Source: Desulfovibrio aminophilus DSM 12254 | GTDB taxonomy: Bacteria; Desulfobacterota; Desulfovibrionia; Desulfovibrionales; Desulfovibrionaceae | Length of the DNA: 64,000 nt | NCBI RefSeq assembly: GCF_000422565.1 | Contig: NZ_KE383877.1 | Coordinates: 69,237 to 133,236, forward strand | Direction: 5' to 3' | In this document: one piece after another, positions 44,329-53,771 of the stretch | Position numbering within the stretch: the stretch's first letter is position 1 | Layout of the letters: each line of letters opens with the position of its first letter | Made by a program: the position numbers and the translations under genes | The notes under the pieces: generated by a model | What the model was told of the DNA's origin: nothing | The model's database searches: none | The model's input: only the letters and a program-made list of their open reading frames with translations

Positions 44329-44384
44329 GTGGCATGGTACAAGGATCGACGATTCCCGCACGGGACAAACAAAGGAGAAAGCAC

Positions 44385-45212
44385 ATGCGTTCCCTGAAGA
44401 CCCTGGCTCTTGCCTCGCTGCTCCTGCTGGCCGCCGCCTCCGTGGCCATGGCCGGTCCGGCCTACGACCGCGTGATGAAGGAGAAGACCCTGCGCGCGGG
44501 CATCATGACCGACTCCATCCCCGGCGCCTTCTACAACGAGAAGAAGGAATGGGTGGGCTTCGACGTGGACATCGCCGAGGAGATCGCCAAACGCCTGGGC
44601 GTGAAGCTCGAGCGCGTGGCCGTGAACAACAAGACCCGCGTGGCCTTCGTCCAGGAAGGACGCATCGACATCTCCGTGGCCAACATGACCCACAAGCGTG
44701 AGCGCGACAAGAGCATCGACTTCTCCATCACCTACTTCTTCGACGGCCAGAAGGTGCTCGTGAAGAAGGGCGCGGTGAAGGATTGGAAGGATCTCATGGG
44801 CAAGAAGGTCGCCACCATGCAGGGCACCACCTCCGAGATCAACCTCAAGGCCAAGCTGAAGAGCCTGGGCGAGAAGAACGTCGACCAGAGCGTGATCTCC
44901 TTCCAGAAGGAGTCCGAGTGCTTCCAGGCCCTGCAGATGGGCCGCGTGGCCGGTTGGAGCACCGACTCCACGATCCTGCTGGGCTACGCCGCCCAGGAGC
45001 CCGGCAAGTGGGAAGTCATCGGCGACTTCATCTCCGACGAGCCCTACGGCATCGGCCTGCCCCAGGACGACTCCGCGCTGCGCGACGCCGTGAACTTCGC
45101 CATCCAGGACATGTGGACCGACGGCGCCTACATGAAGATCTACGACAAGTGGTACGGCCCCAACACGCCGTACGCCTTCCCCATGTCCGGCAAGATCGAG
45201 ATGTGGCCGTAG
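44385..45212 (+). CDS. amino acid ABC transporter substrate-binding protein (SBP family 3)
   Basis: 275 residues. Signal peptide MRSLKTLALASLLLLAAASVAMAG, then a family 3 periplasmic binding fold: LRAGIMTDSIPGAFYNEKKEWVGFDVDIAEEIAKRL and the NMTHKRERDKSIDFSITYFFDGQKVLVKKG segment typical of GltI/BztA-like glutamate/aspartate binders. AAAGGAG ribosome site. Ligand inferred only at the level of polar amino acids. It is placed between two hairpins, which would let it be made in excess over the membrane parts, as is usual for binding proteins. Confidence 0.93.
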   Translation: MRSLKTLALASLLLLAAASVAMAGPAYDRVMKEKTLRAGIMTDSIPGAFYNEKKEWVGFDVDIAEEIAKRLGVKLERVAVNNKTRVAFVQEGRIDISVANMTHKRERDKSIDFSITYFFDGQKVLVKKGAVKDWKDLMGKKVATMQGTTSEINLKAKLKSLGEKNVDQSVISFQKESECFQALQMGRVAGWSTDSTILLGYAAQEPGKWEVIGDFISDEPYGIGLPQDDSALRDAVNFAIQDMWTDGAYMKIYDKWYGPNTPYAFPMSGKIEMWP

Positions 45213-45234
45213 GCCCATCCCTCCCCGTCAACCA

Positions 45235-45268
45235 GCTCCGGCCCGGCATCCCCGGGCCGGAGCCTTTT
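45235..45268 (+). terminator. hairpin between binding-protein and permease genes
   Basis: CTCCGGCCCGG / CCGGGCCGGAG stem followed by CCTTTTCC, only 14 bases before the permease start. Probably a partial terminator. Confidence 0.75.
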
Positions 45269-45282
45269 CCCGGCGCGTGAAC

Positions 45283-47064
45283 ATGCTCAAGCATTGGATG
45301 GAAAAACCCCTGGCCCAATACGCCACCCTGGCCCTCATCCTGGGCCTGGCGGTCTGGTATTGGGGCTTCGTCTTCAGCTTCCACTACAAGTTCGACTGGT
45401 CGGTTCTCTTCGTGGAGAACAAGACCTACGGCCTGAACCTCGGCCTGGAGCTGCTCAAGGGCCTGACCCTGACCGTGAAGATCTCCCTGCTCTCGGCGGC
45501 CATCGCCCTGGGCCTGGGCACGGCCCTCGGCCTGGCGCGGCTCTCGCACTTCCGGCCCCTGCGCTGGGTGGCGACCTGCTACGTGGAGTTTTTCCGCAAC
45601 ACGCCCCTGCTCGTGCAGCTCTTCTTCTGGTATTTCGCCCTGCCCAAGCTCCTGCCCGACGCCGGGCGGGAATGGCTCTTCAGCCTGCACTACGAGTTCT
45701 GGGTGGCCGTGTTCGGCCTGGCCGCCTACACCAGCTCGTTCATGGCCGAGGTCATCCGCGCCGGGCTCCAGTCCATCCCCAAGGGGCTCCTGGAGGCCGC
45801 CTATTCCTCGGGCCTGACCTATTTCCAGGTGCTCACGCGGGTCATCCTGCCCCTGGCCTTCCGGGCGATCATCCCGCCCCTGGGCAGCGAGTTCCTGAAC
45901 AACATGAAGAACTCGTCCCTGGCCATGGTCGTGGGCGTGGCCGACCTCACCTGGCAGTCGCAGCAGATCGAATCCCTGACCTTCCGGGGCTTCGAGGCCA
46001 CCACGGCGGCCACGGTGCTCTACCTCTCGCTCTCGCTGATCATCTCCGGGGTGCTGAACACCGTGAACCGGCGGCTGCGGGTGGAGCGTCTGGCCCGGCC
46101 CTCCTGGATGGACCTGGCCCTGGACCGGCTGCTGCTGCCCATCGGGCTCTTCTTCCGGGCCCTGACCCGGCCCCTGCGGCGCATGGCCCGTCGCCGCCGC
46201 CAGTCCCTGACCCGCTCGGCCCTGGGCGCGCTCTGGGCCCGCTTCCTGGGCCTGGCCCGGCGGGCGCTCGTCCTGGCGGGCAAGGCCGTCTTCCTGGGCC
46301 TGCTGGCCGCCCTGGCCTGGAAGATCGCCCAGGGGCTGGCCGACTTCGACTGGGCCGTGGTGTTCGACAACATCACGACCATGCTCATCTGGCGTTTCCC
46401 CCACGGCGACGAGCACGAAATCCTCTGGGGCCTGGGCGGACTGTCCTTCTCCCTGCTCATGGCCGTCATCGCCATCTCGGTAAGCTTCGTCATGGGCCTG
46501 GTCATCGGCTTGGCGCGCATGGCCGAGAACCGCGTCCTGCGCATCCCGGCCACGGCCTACATCGAGATCATCCGCGGCAACCCGCTGATCATCGTCATCT
46601 TCTGGGTCTACTTCTTCGTGCCCGTGCTCCTGGACACCTTCCTGAACGTGTTCTGGTCCGCGACCATCGCGCTGACCCTGTTCACCGCGGCCTACATCGC
46701 GGAGATCGTGCGCGGCGGCATCCAGAACATCCCCAGGGGCCAGTTCGAGGCCGCCTACTCCACGGGCCTGACCTACGCCCAGACCATGCGCAGGATCATC
46801 CTGCCCCAGGCCCTGAAGCAGATGATCCCGGCCATCGTGGGCCAGTTCATCGCCATCTTCAAGGACACCTCCCTGGCCTACGTCATCGGCGTGCTGGAGC
46901 TGACCTTCGTGGCCCAGGGCCTGAACAACCGGCTCATGGTCCATCCCTTCGAGATATACTCCACCGTGGCCCTGCTCTACTTCCTGGGCTGCTACGTCAT
47001 GAGCCTCTTCGCCGCCCGGCTGGAGCGCAGGCTCTCGCCCGAACGCGTGCGGCTGCGCATGTAG
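45283..47064 (+). CDS. amino acid ABC transporter permease, two permease domains fused
   Basis: 593 residues. Two complete HisMQ/GlnP-type membrane domains in one chain. The first (about 60-270) has GLTLTVKISLLSAAIALGLG, EFFRNTPLLVQLFFWYF and the coupling helix EAAYSSGLTYFQVLTRVILP. The second (about 380-590) has SLLMAVIAISVSFVMGLVIG, EIIRGNPLIIVIFWVYF and EAAYSTGLTYAQTMRRIILP. Between them is a basic loop (RRMARRRRQSL) and an extra helix. GltJ/GltK-type systems normally use two proteins. No good ribosome site is seen; GTG at 45277 is an alternative. Substrate as for the binding protein. Confidence 0.92.
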   Translation: MLKHWMEKPLAQYATLALILGLAVWYWGFVFSFHYKFDWSVLFVENKTYGLNLGLELLKGLTLTVKISLLSAAIALGLGTALGLARLSHFRPLRWVATCYVEFFRNTPLLVQLFFWYFALPKLLPDAGREWLFSLHYEFWVAVFGLAAYTSSFMAEVIRAGLQSIPKGLLEAAYSSGLTYFQVLTRVILPLAFRAIIPPLGSEFLNNMKNSSLAMVVGVADLTWQSQQIESLTFRGFEATTAATVLYLSLSLIISGVLNTVNRRLRVERLARPSWMDLALDRLLLPIGLFFRALTRPLRRMARRRRQSLTRSALGALWARFLGLARRALVLAGKAVFLGLLAALAWKIAQGLADFDWAVVFDNITTMLIWRFPHGDEHEILWGLGGLSFSLLMAVIAISVSFVMGLVIGLARMAENRVLRIPATAYIEIIRGNPLIIVIFWVYFFVPVLLDTFLNVFWSATIALTLFTAAYIAEIVRGGIQNIPRGQFEAAYSTGLTYAQTMRRIILPQALKQMIPAIVGQFIAIFKDTSLAYVIGVLELTFVAQGLNNRLMVHPFEIYSTVALLYFLGCYVMSLFAARLERRLSPERVRLRM

Positions 47065-47090
47065 ACGGCCCCCCGCAAGCGCGATGCGGA

Positions 47091-47114
47091 CGACGGGCCC
47101 GTCGTTTTTTTTCA
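47091..47114 (+). terminator. rho-independent terminator after the ABC operon
   Basis: Palindrome ACGACGGG / CCCGTCGT followed by TTTTTTTTC. Confidence 0.8.
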
Positions 47115-47132
47115 TTTCATATCGGGATTCCA

Positions 47133-47167
47133 TTGCCCGTCTCTTACTGGCTACCATATAGTAGCCA
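47133..47167 (+). promoter_or_regulatory. promoter with overlapping inverted repeat, upstream of the MCP gene
   Basis: TTGCCC (47133), 18 bases, TATAGT (47157). TGGCTAC (47148-47154) and GTAGCCA (47161-47167) form a perfect 7-bp inverted repeat over the -10 box. Same layout as 7246-7280. The rest of the 47115-47358 gap is leader DNA in which I see nothing else. Confidence 0.62.
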
Positions 47168-47358
47168 ATTTATGGACCGCGTGAATCCTCTCCTCCTTCC
47201 CTGGCGAGTGGGGCGGGAGGCGATTTTCTCCCTCCACGCGGTCCCGGGAAGGAGATATCCCGCGACCGGCGTCCGCCACATCCGGCGCTCGCCTCCATAA
47301 CCCCGGCCCGGTCCGGGTTCCGCCGAACAACGCCGGCGGGAGAGAGAGGAGTCAGTCC

Positions 47359-49668
47359 ATGTTCCGCAAAAGCATCAGCTCGGTGCTCATGGCTTCCGTG
47401 GCCCTGGCCGTGATCCTGGCCGTGGCCGCCATCGTCACCTATGTCTCCCGCTCCACCTACAGCCTGAGCCTGGAACTCAACGAGCAGGCCATGCAGCAGA
47501 TGGCGCAAACCACCCAAAAAGCGCTGCACATGTATATGGACAACGCCCAGAACTCCGTGCGCACCATGGCCAGCCGCTCCTCCGTGGTGGCCGCGCTTGG
47601 TGGCGATCTCTCCAAGGTGGATGCGGATCTGAAAACCTGTCTGCGAAACGACAAGAACCTCTGGGGCGTGGTGCTCTTCGACACCACGGGCATGGCCACG
47701 GTGGGGCTTTCGGCTTCCGGCGACGACCTGGCCGGCAAGAGCCTGAGCGACCGGGACTATGCCAAGGCCATCCTGGGCGGCAAGGATATCTTCCTGCCCC
47801 AAACCCTGATGAAGGTTCAGAGCGCCAGTTCCTCGGCCCTGAGCTTCGTCGTGGCCGCAGCCGTGCGGGGAGCGGACGGCAGGCTCCTGGGCGGCGTCGC
47901 CCTGTACCCCCTCTGGGACAACTTCACCAAGGCCTTCATCGATCCGGTGCGCTTCGGCCAGCGCGGCTATCCCTTCATGCTCGACGGCCAGGGCCGGACC
48001 ATCGCCCATCCCACCAACAAGGCTGAAATCCTCGCCCCGGCGGATGAAATCAACCTCAAGGCCCTGCAAGTCAAGAACGGCGAACTGTCCTACGAATGGA
48101 AGGGCGAGAAGAAGGTCATCCAGGTGACCACGGACCCGGAGACGGGCTGGGTCACCTGCATGAGCGCCTACGTCTCCGAGCTGGCCGAGACGGCCACGGC
48201 CCAACGCAACATGCTCATCGGCATCGGCGCGGCCGCCGTGCTCCTGCTGGTGGGCGTCATCGCCCTCATCATCCGCCGCCTCGTGGTCCGGCCCATCACC
48301 GCCATCGAGGCCTTCACCGCGGCCATCGCCAAGGGCGACTTCACGGCCGCCCTGGCCACGGACTTCCGCTTCGAGTTCCACCACCTGGCCGAGAACATCC
48401 GGGTCATGGTGGCCGAGCTGAAGAACAAGCTCGGCTTCGCCCAGGGCGTGCTCAAGGGCTTCGTCATGCCCTGCGCGGTCTTCGACCGCGACGACAAGGT
48501 GACCTTCACCAACGAGCACATGGTCCGGGCCATCGACAAGAGCGGCGACCCCACGAGCTACCACGGCCAGACCTCGGGCCAGTTCATCTACGACGAGACC
48601 GGCCGCGACACCGCCGCCACCCGCTCCATGCGCGAACGCCGCATGCTCCAGGCCGAGGTGCCCTACACCTCGCACACGGGCAACAAGAAGGTCTTCGACG
48701 TGACCGCCACCCCCATCCACGACCTGGACGACAACGTCATCGGCACCCTGGCGGTCTGGTTCGAACTGACCGAAATCCGCGAACAGGAGAAGAAGATCGC
48801 CGCGCAGAACGAGAAGATCGCCAAGGCCGCCGAGGCCGCGGACACGGTCTCCGACCAGGTGGCCTCGGCCTCCGAGGAACTCTCGGCCCAGATCGAGCAG
48901 TCCAGCCGGGGTTCCGAGGAGCAGCGCTCGCGCACCGGCGAGGCGGCCACGGCCATGGAGGAGATGAACGCCACGGTCATGGAGGTGGCCAAGAGCGCCT
49001 CCACCGCGGCCGAGCTGGCCGACAAGGCCAAGAGCCAGGCCCAGGACGGCGAACAGCTCGTGCGCGACGTGGTCGCGACCATCACCCGCATCAACGAGCA
49101 GTCCGAGGTGCTCAGGACCGACATGACCGAACTCGGCAAGCAGGCCGAGGGCATCGGCCAGATCATGAACGTCATCGCCGACATCGCGGACCAGACCAAC
49201 CTCCTGGCCCTCAACGCCGCCATCGAGGCCGCCCGCGCGGGCGAGGCCGGTCGCGGATTCGCCGTGGTCGCCGACGAGGTGCGCAAGCTGGCCGAGAAGA
49301 CCATGACCGCCACCAACGAGGTGGGCGCGTACATCAAGGCCGTGCAGGACAGCGCGCGCAAGAACATCCAGAATACCGAGGCCACGGCCCAGGCCATCCA
49401 CGAGAGCACGTCCACGGCCGAGAAGTCCGGCGCGGCCCTGCGCGAGATCGTGAACATGGTCGAGAAGACCGCCGATCAGGTGCGCGGCATCGCCACGGCC
49501 AGCGAGGAACAGTCCGCCGCCAGCGAACAGATCAGCCGCTCCACCGAGGAGATCAACCGCATCGCGGCCGAGACCGCCGAGGCCATGACCCAGTCCGCCC
49601 AGGCCGTCTCCGACCTGTCCCGGCTGGCCCAGGATCTGAAGAGCATCATCACCGACATGCAGCAATAG
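47359..49668 (+). CDS. methyl-accepting chemotaxis protein with dCache and PAS domains
   Basis: 769 residues. Membrane helix (about 10-30), periplasmic dCache sensor (about 35-275, with [14 protein letters not shown] and [13 protein letters not shown]), second helix (about 283-303), HAMP (about 305-355), PAS (about 360-475), then a cytoplasmic signalling hairpin whose tip [33 protein letters not shown] is intact. No C-terminal CheR-binding pentapeptide (it ends ITDMQQ). GAGAGGAG ribosome site. Residues 1-400 match the GGDEF-EAL protein at 7317 in order and sequence, so both may sense the same ligand. Ends at a repeat terminator. Confidence 0.95.
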   Translation: MFRKSISSVLMASVALAVILAVAAIVTYVSRSTYSLSLELNEQAMQQMAQTTQKALHMYMDNAQNSVRTMASRSSVVAALGGDLSKVDADLKTCLRNDKNLWGVVLFDTTGMATVGLSASGDDLAGKSLSDRDYAKAILGGKDIFLPQTLMKVQSASSSALSFVVAAAVRGADGRLLGGVALYPLWDNFTKAFIDPVRFGQRGYPFMLDGQGRTIAHPTNKAEILAPADEINLKALQVKNGELSYEWKGEKKVIQVTTDPETGWVTCMSAYVSELAETATAQRNMLIGIGAAAVLLLVGVIALIIRRLVVRPITAIEAFTAAIAKGDFTAALATDFRFEFHHLAENIRVMVAELKNKLGFAQGVLKGFVMPCAVFDRDDKVTFTNEHMVRAIDKSGDPTSYHGQTSGQFIYDETGRDTAATRSMRERRMLQAEVPYTSHTGNKKVFDVTATPIHDLDDNVIGTLAVWFELTEIREQEKKIAAQNEKIAKAAEAADTVSDQVASASEELSAQIEQSSRGSEEQRSRTGEAATAMEEMNATVMEVAKSASTAAELADKAKSQAQDGEQLVRDVVATITRINEQSEVLRTDMTELGKQAEGIGQIMNVIADIADQTNLLALNAAIEAARAGEAGRGFAVVADEVRKLAEKTMTATNEVGAYIKAVQDSARKNIQNTEATAQAIHESTSTAEKSGAALREIVNMVEKTADQVRGIATASEEQSAASEQISRSTEEINRIAAETAEAMTQSAQAVSDLSRLAQDLKSIITDMQQ

Positions 49669-49725
49669 GCCCCTTCGGGGCCTTCCCCCAAAAAGGCGGG
49701 AGCCGCGCTCCCGCCTTTTTTCGAC
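49668..49725 (+). terminator. repeat-derived terminator after the MCP gene
   Basis: CCCCTTCGGGG, then AAGGCGGGAG / CTCCCGCC with TTTTTT; a short member of the dispersed repeat. Confidence 0.88.
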
Positions 49726-49824
49726 CCCTCCGCTTCGCACCGGCTATATCCCGCCGTCGACCGGCCGAGGGAGGCTCATGGGCAAAGGATTCCCCGGAGA
49801 AACCCGAATGCCCCGAAAAGAGCG

Positions 49825-49852
49825 TTACAACATGCCGTGATCGCGGTATATT
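49825..49852 (+). promoter_or_regulatory. probable promoter of the XRE-PAS regulator
   Basis: TTACAA, 16 bases, TATATT, 30 bases before the ATG. Confidence 0.5.
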
Positions 49853-49881
49853 TGCACATCACTCCCAGCCGGGCCTCAACC

Positions 49882-51039
49882 ATGAGCGAACTCTTCGGAA
49901 CCTATCTGCGCGCGCGGCGACAAGAACTGGACGCACGGCGGGGCGGCTACAGCATCCGCAAGCTGGCCCAGCGCCTGCGCGTGCACCATTCCTTCCTGAG
50001 CCGCATCGAGCGCGGCGAACCCGCCCGGCTCTGCGAACGCAAGCTGGTGGCCCTGGCCCATGAGCTGGGCGAGGATCCTGACCTCATCCTGGCCATGAAC
50101 GGCGCCGTGGCCGAGGACGTGCGCCGGGCCATCCTCAAGCGCCCGGCCCTCTTCTCCCGGCTCATCCGCGAACTGCGCGACGCGCCCGACGAGGACGTGC
50201 GCTCCGACCCCCAGCTCCGGCGCGAACGCACACGCCTGGCCCAGCGCATCACGGACAAGGCCGTGCGCCTGCGCAAGGCCCTGGACGAGTTGCGGGTCTT
50301 CCGGCTGGCCGTGGACAACGGCCCGGCCGCCGTCTGCATGATCGGCCCGGACGACACCGTCACCTACGTGAACCGCGCCTTCCTGGCCCTCTGGGGCCTG
50401 GCGTCGGAAGCCGATGTCCTGGGCCTGCAGCGAAGCGTGCTCTGGGTCGATCCCGAGGAGGCCCAGCACTATTACCGGAAGATGAAGGAGACCGGACGGT
50501 CCTCCATGGAGGCCAGGGCCCTGCGCCCCGACGGCACCACCTTCCTGGCCCGGGTCGCGGCCACGGCCAGCCTGGACCTGGACGGCCGGGTGATCGGCGG
50601 CATCGCGAGCATCGTGGACGTGACCCGCGAACGGGCCCTGGAGCGCGGCCTGACCAGCAGCAACCAGTGGTTGCGGCAGTTCGTGGAGGACATGCACGAC
50701 GTGCTCCTCATGCTCGACGACCAGGGCCGCGTGGTCTACGTCTCGCCCTCGCTGGAGACGGTCTGGAGCCTGGAGCCCCAGGCGGTCCAGGGCCGCCCCC
50801 TGGCGGACTTCGCCCTGCCCGGGCACGCGCCGCTGCTGCTGGACCAGATCGCCCGGACCCTGGAGGGCGCGAACACGGTCGGGGACCACCGGCTGCGGCA
50901 CGGCGACGAAACCTACCCCTGGGTGCGTCTCTCCCTGGCCCCGCGCCGGGACGAGCAGGGCCGCGTCACCGGCGTCCAGGGAGTGGTGACCGTCCTGAGC
51001 GGACGGGTTCCGACCGACGATCCGTCGAACCGGGATTGA
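49882..51039 (+). CDS. XRE-type HTH regulator with two PAS domains
   Basis: 385 residues. N-terminal helix-turn-helix of the XRE/Cro class (about 5-70: FGTYLRARRQELD, SIRKLAQRLRVHHSFLSRIERGE), a helical linker, then two PAS domains (about 145-265, with NGPAAVCMIGPDDTVTYVNRAFL; and about 270-380, with DMHDVLLMLDDQGRVVYVSPSLE). Most likely a DNA-binding regulator whose activity is set by a small ligand or redox state sensed by PAS. The combination is unusual. The start at 49882 is preferred to 49837 because the extra residues overlap the promoter. Target genes unknown; the neighbouring usp gene is a candidate. Confidence 0.82.
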   Translation: MSELFGTYLRARRQELDARRGGYSIRKLAQRLRVHHSFLSRIERGEPARLCERKLVALAHELGEDPDLILAMNGAVAEDVRRAILKRPALFSRLIRELRDAPDEDVRSDPQLRRERTRLAQRITDKAVRLRKALDELRVFRLAVDNGPAAVCMIGPDDTVTYVNRAFLALWGLASEADVLGLQRSVLWVDPEEAQHYYRKMKETGRSSMEARALRPDGTTFLARVAATASLDLDGRVIGGIASIVDVTRERALERGLTSSNQWLRQFVEDMHDVLLMLDDQGRVVYVSPSLETVWSLEPQAVQGRPLADFALPGHAPLLLDQIARTLEGANTVGDHRLRHGDETYPWVRLSLAPRRDEQGRVTGVQGVVTVLSGRVPTDDPSNRD

Positions 51040-51134
51040 GCGCCGGGGTCTTGCCTTTTGGTCCAACTTCCTGCTACCGCTGGGGAAAGCCGCGCCGACG
51101 CGGCCTCATCGGACCCTCAACCAGGAGGCGACCC

Positions 51135-51587
51135 GTGGCCGACATCCGCAAGATCCTCTGCGCCCTCGACTTCTCTCCCATGTCCCCGCGCGTGGCCGAC
51201 TACGCCGCCACCCTGGCCCGTGCCCTGAACGTCCCCCTGCACGCGGTCTACGTGGCCCCCACCCTGAAGCGCTACGGCTCCTTCGCCGTCGCCGAGGAGA
51301 GCATCGAGAACTTCGTCGGCGCGATCCTCGCCGGGGCCCGCGAGACCATGGACGAGTTCGCGGCCAAGCACTTCGAGGGGCTGGAGGCGACCACCTCCGT
51401 GGAAATGGGCTACGCGCCCGAGGCCCTCATCGCTGTGGCCAAGGAGCAGGGCTGCGGGCTCATCGTCATGGGCACCCACGGCCGACGCGGCATCGACCGC
51501 ATCGTCTTCGGCTCCGTGGCCGAAAAGGTGGTCAAGACCTCGCCCCTGCCCGTGCTCACCATCCACCCCCCCCTCGGGGGTTCATAA
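51135..51587 (+). CDS. universal stress protein (UspA family)
   Basis: 150 residues, GTG start with AGGAGG 9 bases upstream. Single Usp domain: KILCALDFSPMSPRVADYA at the N terminus, and the nucleotide-binding motif GTHGRRGIDRIVFGSVAEKV (G-2x-G-9x-GS pattern), which predicts an ATP-binding member. The last residues (PPLGGS) and the stop are encoded by the dispersed repeat. It lies 95 bases after the XRE-PAS gene and could share its transcript. Confidence 0.92.
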   Translation: MADIRKILCALDFSPMSPRVADYAATLARALNVPLHAVYVAPTLKRYGSFAVAEESIENFVGAILAGARETMDEFAAKHFEGLEATTSVEMGYAPEALIAVAKEQGCGLIVMGTHGRRGIDRIVFGSVAEKVVKTSPLPVLTIHPPLGGS

Positions 51588-51655
51588 AAAGGCGGAAGAG
51601 GGGCGCGGTGTTCGGTGGAGGGGCGAAGCCCCTTCGGCGTTTCTATAGCGCGGCG
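51573..51655. repeat. dispersed repeat between convergent usp and Maf genes
   Basis: CCCCCTCGGGGG, CATAAAAAGGCGGAAGAGG, GGGGCGAAGCCCC, TTTCTATAG and a CGGCGAAGCCG hairpin that encodes the end of the Maf protein. Confidence 0.75.
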
Positions 51656-53418
51656 AAGCCGCGGTCGATGACGGACATGAAGCGCAGGGACATGGCCCGG
51701 ACGGCCTCCAGGTAGAGGCGCAGTCCGCGTTCGCGGTCGTCCGGTTCCTTCGGCTCGAACACGAGGCGGTGGAACGTGGGGTTGTGGAAGTCCTCGAAGC
51801 GCTGCACGAGATAGGTCACGTTGCCCCGATCCAGTTGCTCCAGCACGTCCATGCCGTTCTTCACGAACTCCGGCCCGGAGATGGACAGCAGCACGTCCAG
51901 GGGCCCGGCGGTGTTGGCCCAGGCGGCCCGCTCGCGGGCCAGGAAGGCCTTGATCTTGCCCTTGTCCGCGCGCGGGGCGGGCAGTTCGCGCAGCGCCCGC
52001 AGGGCCGCGTCCAGCCCCTGCCGGGCGGGCAGACGGGGGTTCTCGTCGAACTCCACGCCCGGGCCCAGGAGGATGCTCCGGCGCGAGAGGTTCACGCAGC
52101 GCACGCCCGTGGCGCGCACCTCGTCCAGGAACCAGAGCGCGGCGTCGCGGAAGTTCAGGGTGCTGTAGAGCGTCTCCCCGAAGGGGGTCCGCACGGGATA
52201 GAGCTGTGGGTGGCGGTGGACCAGGGGCCGGGCCTCGGAGTCCGGGGCCTCGTGCACCGAGTTCCTGGCGTAGGTCAGCCGCCAGGGGTCGGCGGCGGCC
52301 AGCTGGACCCCGGCCAGGACGCAGGTGGGGCAGCCCAGGTGGCGGGCCAGGGAGAAGGCCGCGGTGATGACCGAGCCGTAGATGCGCAGCACGGGCCGCG
52401 CGCCGAAGACCTCCGGCTTGTAGGCCCCGAAGAAGAAGGTCCGGCCGAACAGCTCCGTGGGCGCGTGCGACAGGCAGTGGGCCGCCAGGATGGTCTCGGG
52501 CAGGCGGTCGAGGCCCTCGAAGGAGACCCGGGCCGCCAGGCTGTTGTCGTTGATGACCACGACATGCGGGGTCACGCCCAGGGCCAGCAGGGGCTTGAGG
52601 GCGTTGTTCACGGCGATGATCACGGCCCGGTCGCGGTTGGCCCGCAGGAACTCCGCCCGTTCGGCCAGGTCCGGCCCGGCGGCGACCAGGATGGCCGGGA
52701 CGCCCTTGAGCGCGTCGCGGACCTGACGCAGGTTGCCCTGGGAGGCCAGGGCGGCGGCGTTCTCGTAGGCGTGGTGCTGCTGGTCCAGGAACAGGCCGCG
52801 CTCGATGCGCCGCAGGGGCAGGCCCCGGCTGTTGAACTGCCCGCTCACCGGGTAGATGCGGTGCCGCCAGCAGAGGAACTCGATCTGCTCCACCACGGCC
52901 CGGACCCATTCCGGCAGGGCCTGGAGCAGTTCGGGGGCCGCGAAGAACTCCGGGCAGCCCATCTTCAGGAAAAGTTTCTCGGGCAGGAGCCGGGCCAGGG
53001 GCGGGTTCAGGCGCAGGGCGTCGCCCTGGACGCAGACCACGCCGCGCGCGGCCAGGTCGCGCGGGGGAAAACCCGCCAGCAGCGCGCCCATGCGGCCCGG
53101 GTCCGGGTCCAGCAGGATCACGGCCGCGTCGCGCCGGGCCAGGGCCGCGTCCAGCAGCGGCGTCCGCGTCGCGCCGAGAAAGACCGGCAGCCGGGTGGCG
53201 GCCAGGGCCTCCTCCGGGGAACGCTCCGGCGGCTCGGGGTCGAAAAGCGGGCCGTCGTCCGCGAAGGGCGCGGCGAAGACCGGATTCTCGTAGGCCCAGA
53301 CCGGCACGTGGCGCAGCACCCCGTGCCCGCCGGACAGGACCGCGCCCGCGCCCTCCACGGCGGGGCCCCGGCGCAGCACGCCCAGTTCCTCCAGAACCTT
53401 GGCCTTGACCTCTTCCAT
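51643..53418 (-). CDS. Maf-type motility accessory factor (DUF115), probable flagellin glycosyltransferase
   Basis: 591 residues. The central region (about 215-400) is the DUF115/MptE-like domain of motility accessory factors: GVPAILVAAGPDLAERAEFLRAN, IIAVNNALKPLLALGVTPHVVVINDN and YGSVITAAFSLARHLGC. Maf proteins add nonulosonic acids such as pseudaminic acid to flagellin. N-terminal 200 residues (with GATRTPLLDAALARRDAAVILLDPD) and the C-terminal helical region fit family members. Starts at 53418; a GAGGAG site precedes the ATG. No flagellin or sugar-synthesis genes are adjacent. The ending RGFAAL lies in the repeat. Confidence 0.82.
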   Translation of the reverse strand: MEEVKAKVLEELGVLRRGPAVEGAGAVLSGGHGVLRHVPVWAYENPVFAAPFADDGPLFDPEPPERSPEEALAATRLPVFLGATRTPLLDAALARRDAAVILLDPDPGRMGALLAGFPPRDLAARGVVCVQGDALRLNPPLARLLPEKLFLKMGCPEFFAAPELLQALPEWVRAVVEQIEFLCWRHRIYPVSGQFNSRGLPLRRIERGLFLDQQHHAYENAAALASQGNLRQVRDALKGVPAILVAAGPDLAERAEFLRANRDRAVIIAVNNALKPLLALGVTPHVVVINDNSLAARVSFEGLDRLPETILAAHCLSHAPTELFGRTFFFGAYKPEVFGARPVLRIYGSVITAAFSLARHLGCPTCVLAGVQLAAADPWRLTYARNSVHEAPDSEARPLVHRHPQLYPVRTPFGETLYSTLNFRDAALWFLDEVRATGVRCVNLSRRSILLGPGVEFDENPRLPARQGLDAALRALRELPAPRADKGKIKAFLARERAAWANTAGPLDVLLSISGPEFVKNGMDVLEQLDRGNVTYLVQRFEDFHNPTFHRLVFEPKEPDDRERGLRLYLEAVRAMSLRFMSVIDRGFAAL

Positions 53419-53469
53419 CGACGCTCCTCGTCAACCTCCCGCCACAACTACCATATCCCTCCCCCACCC

Positions 53470-53690
53470 GCCACCCCCCTCGGGGGTTCACGGAAAACCA
53501 AAGCGGGACGGCGCCGTTCCGAAACGGGCCGCCCCCCTTCGGGGGGGGACATGGAAAGACCGGGAGGCTCCCGCCGTTCCGTCCTTCCAAAACAGGCCGA
53601 AGGCCCCCCCTCGGGGGGACAGGGAAAGGCCGAAGAGAGGGTTCCGGCAAAACCGGAGAGGCGTTCCGCGTTCCGCCTTTCTCGGGAAGC
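53470..53690. repeat. dispersed palindromic repeats upstream of the giant RTX gene
   Basis: CCCCCTCGGGGG (twice), CCCCCCTTCGGGGGGG, GGCCGAAGGCC and GTTCACGGAAAA / GACATGGAAAG / GACAGGGAAAG boxes. They fill most of the 353-base gap between the divergent Maf and RTX genes; the remaining 80 bases before the RTX start contain no clear promoter. Confidence 0.75.
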
Positions 53691-53771
53691 GTCAAGAAAA
53701 CGCTTGTCCCTGGAAAACGCTCGGGGTATTCTCCAACATAGTAGAATGTGAACTCCGGGGGGGAGTCCGCC

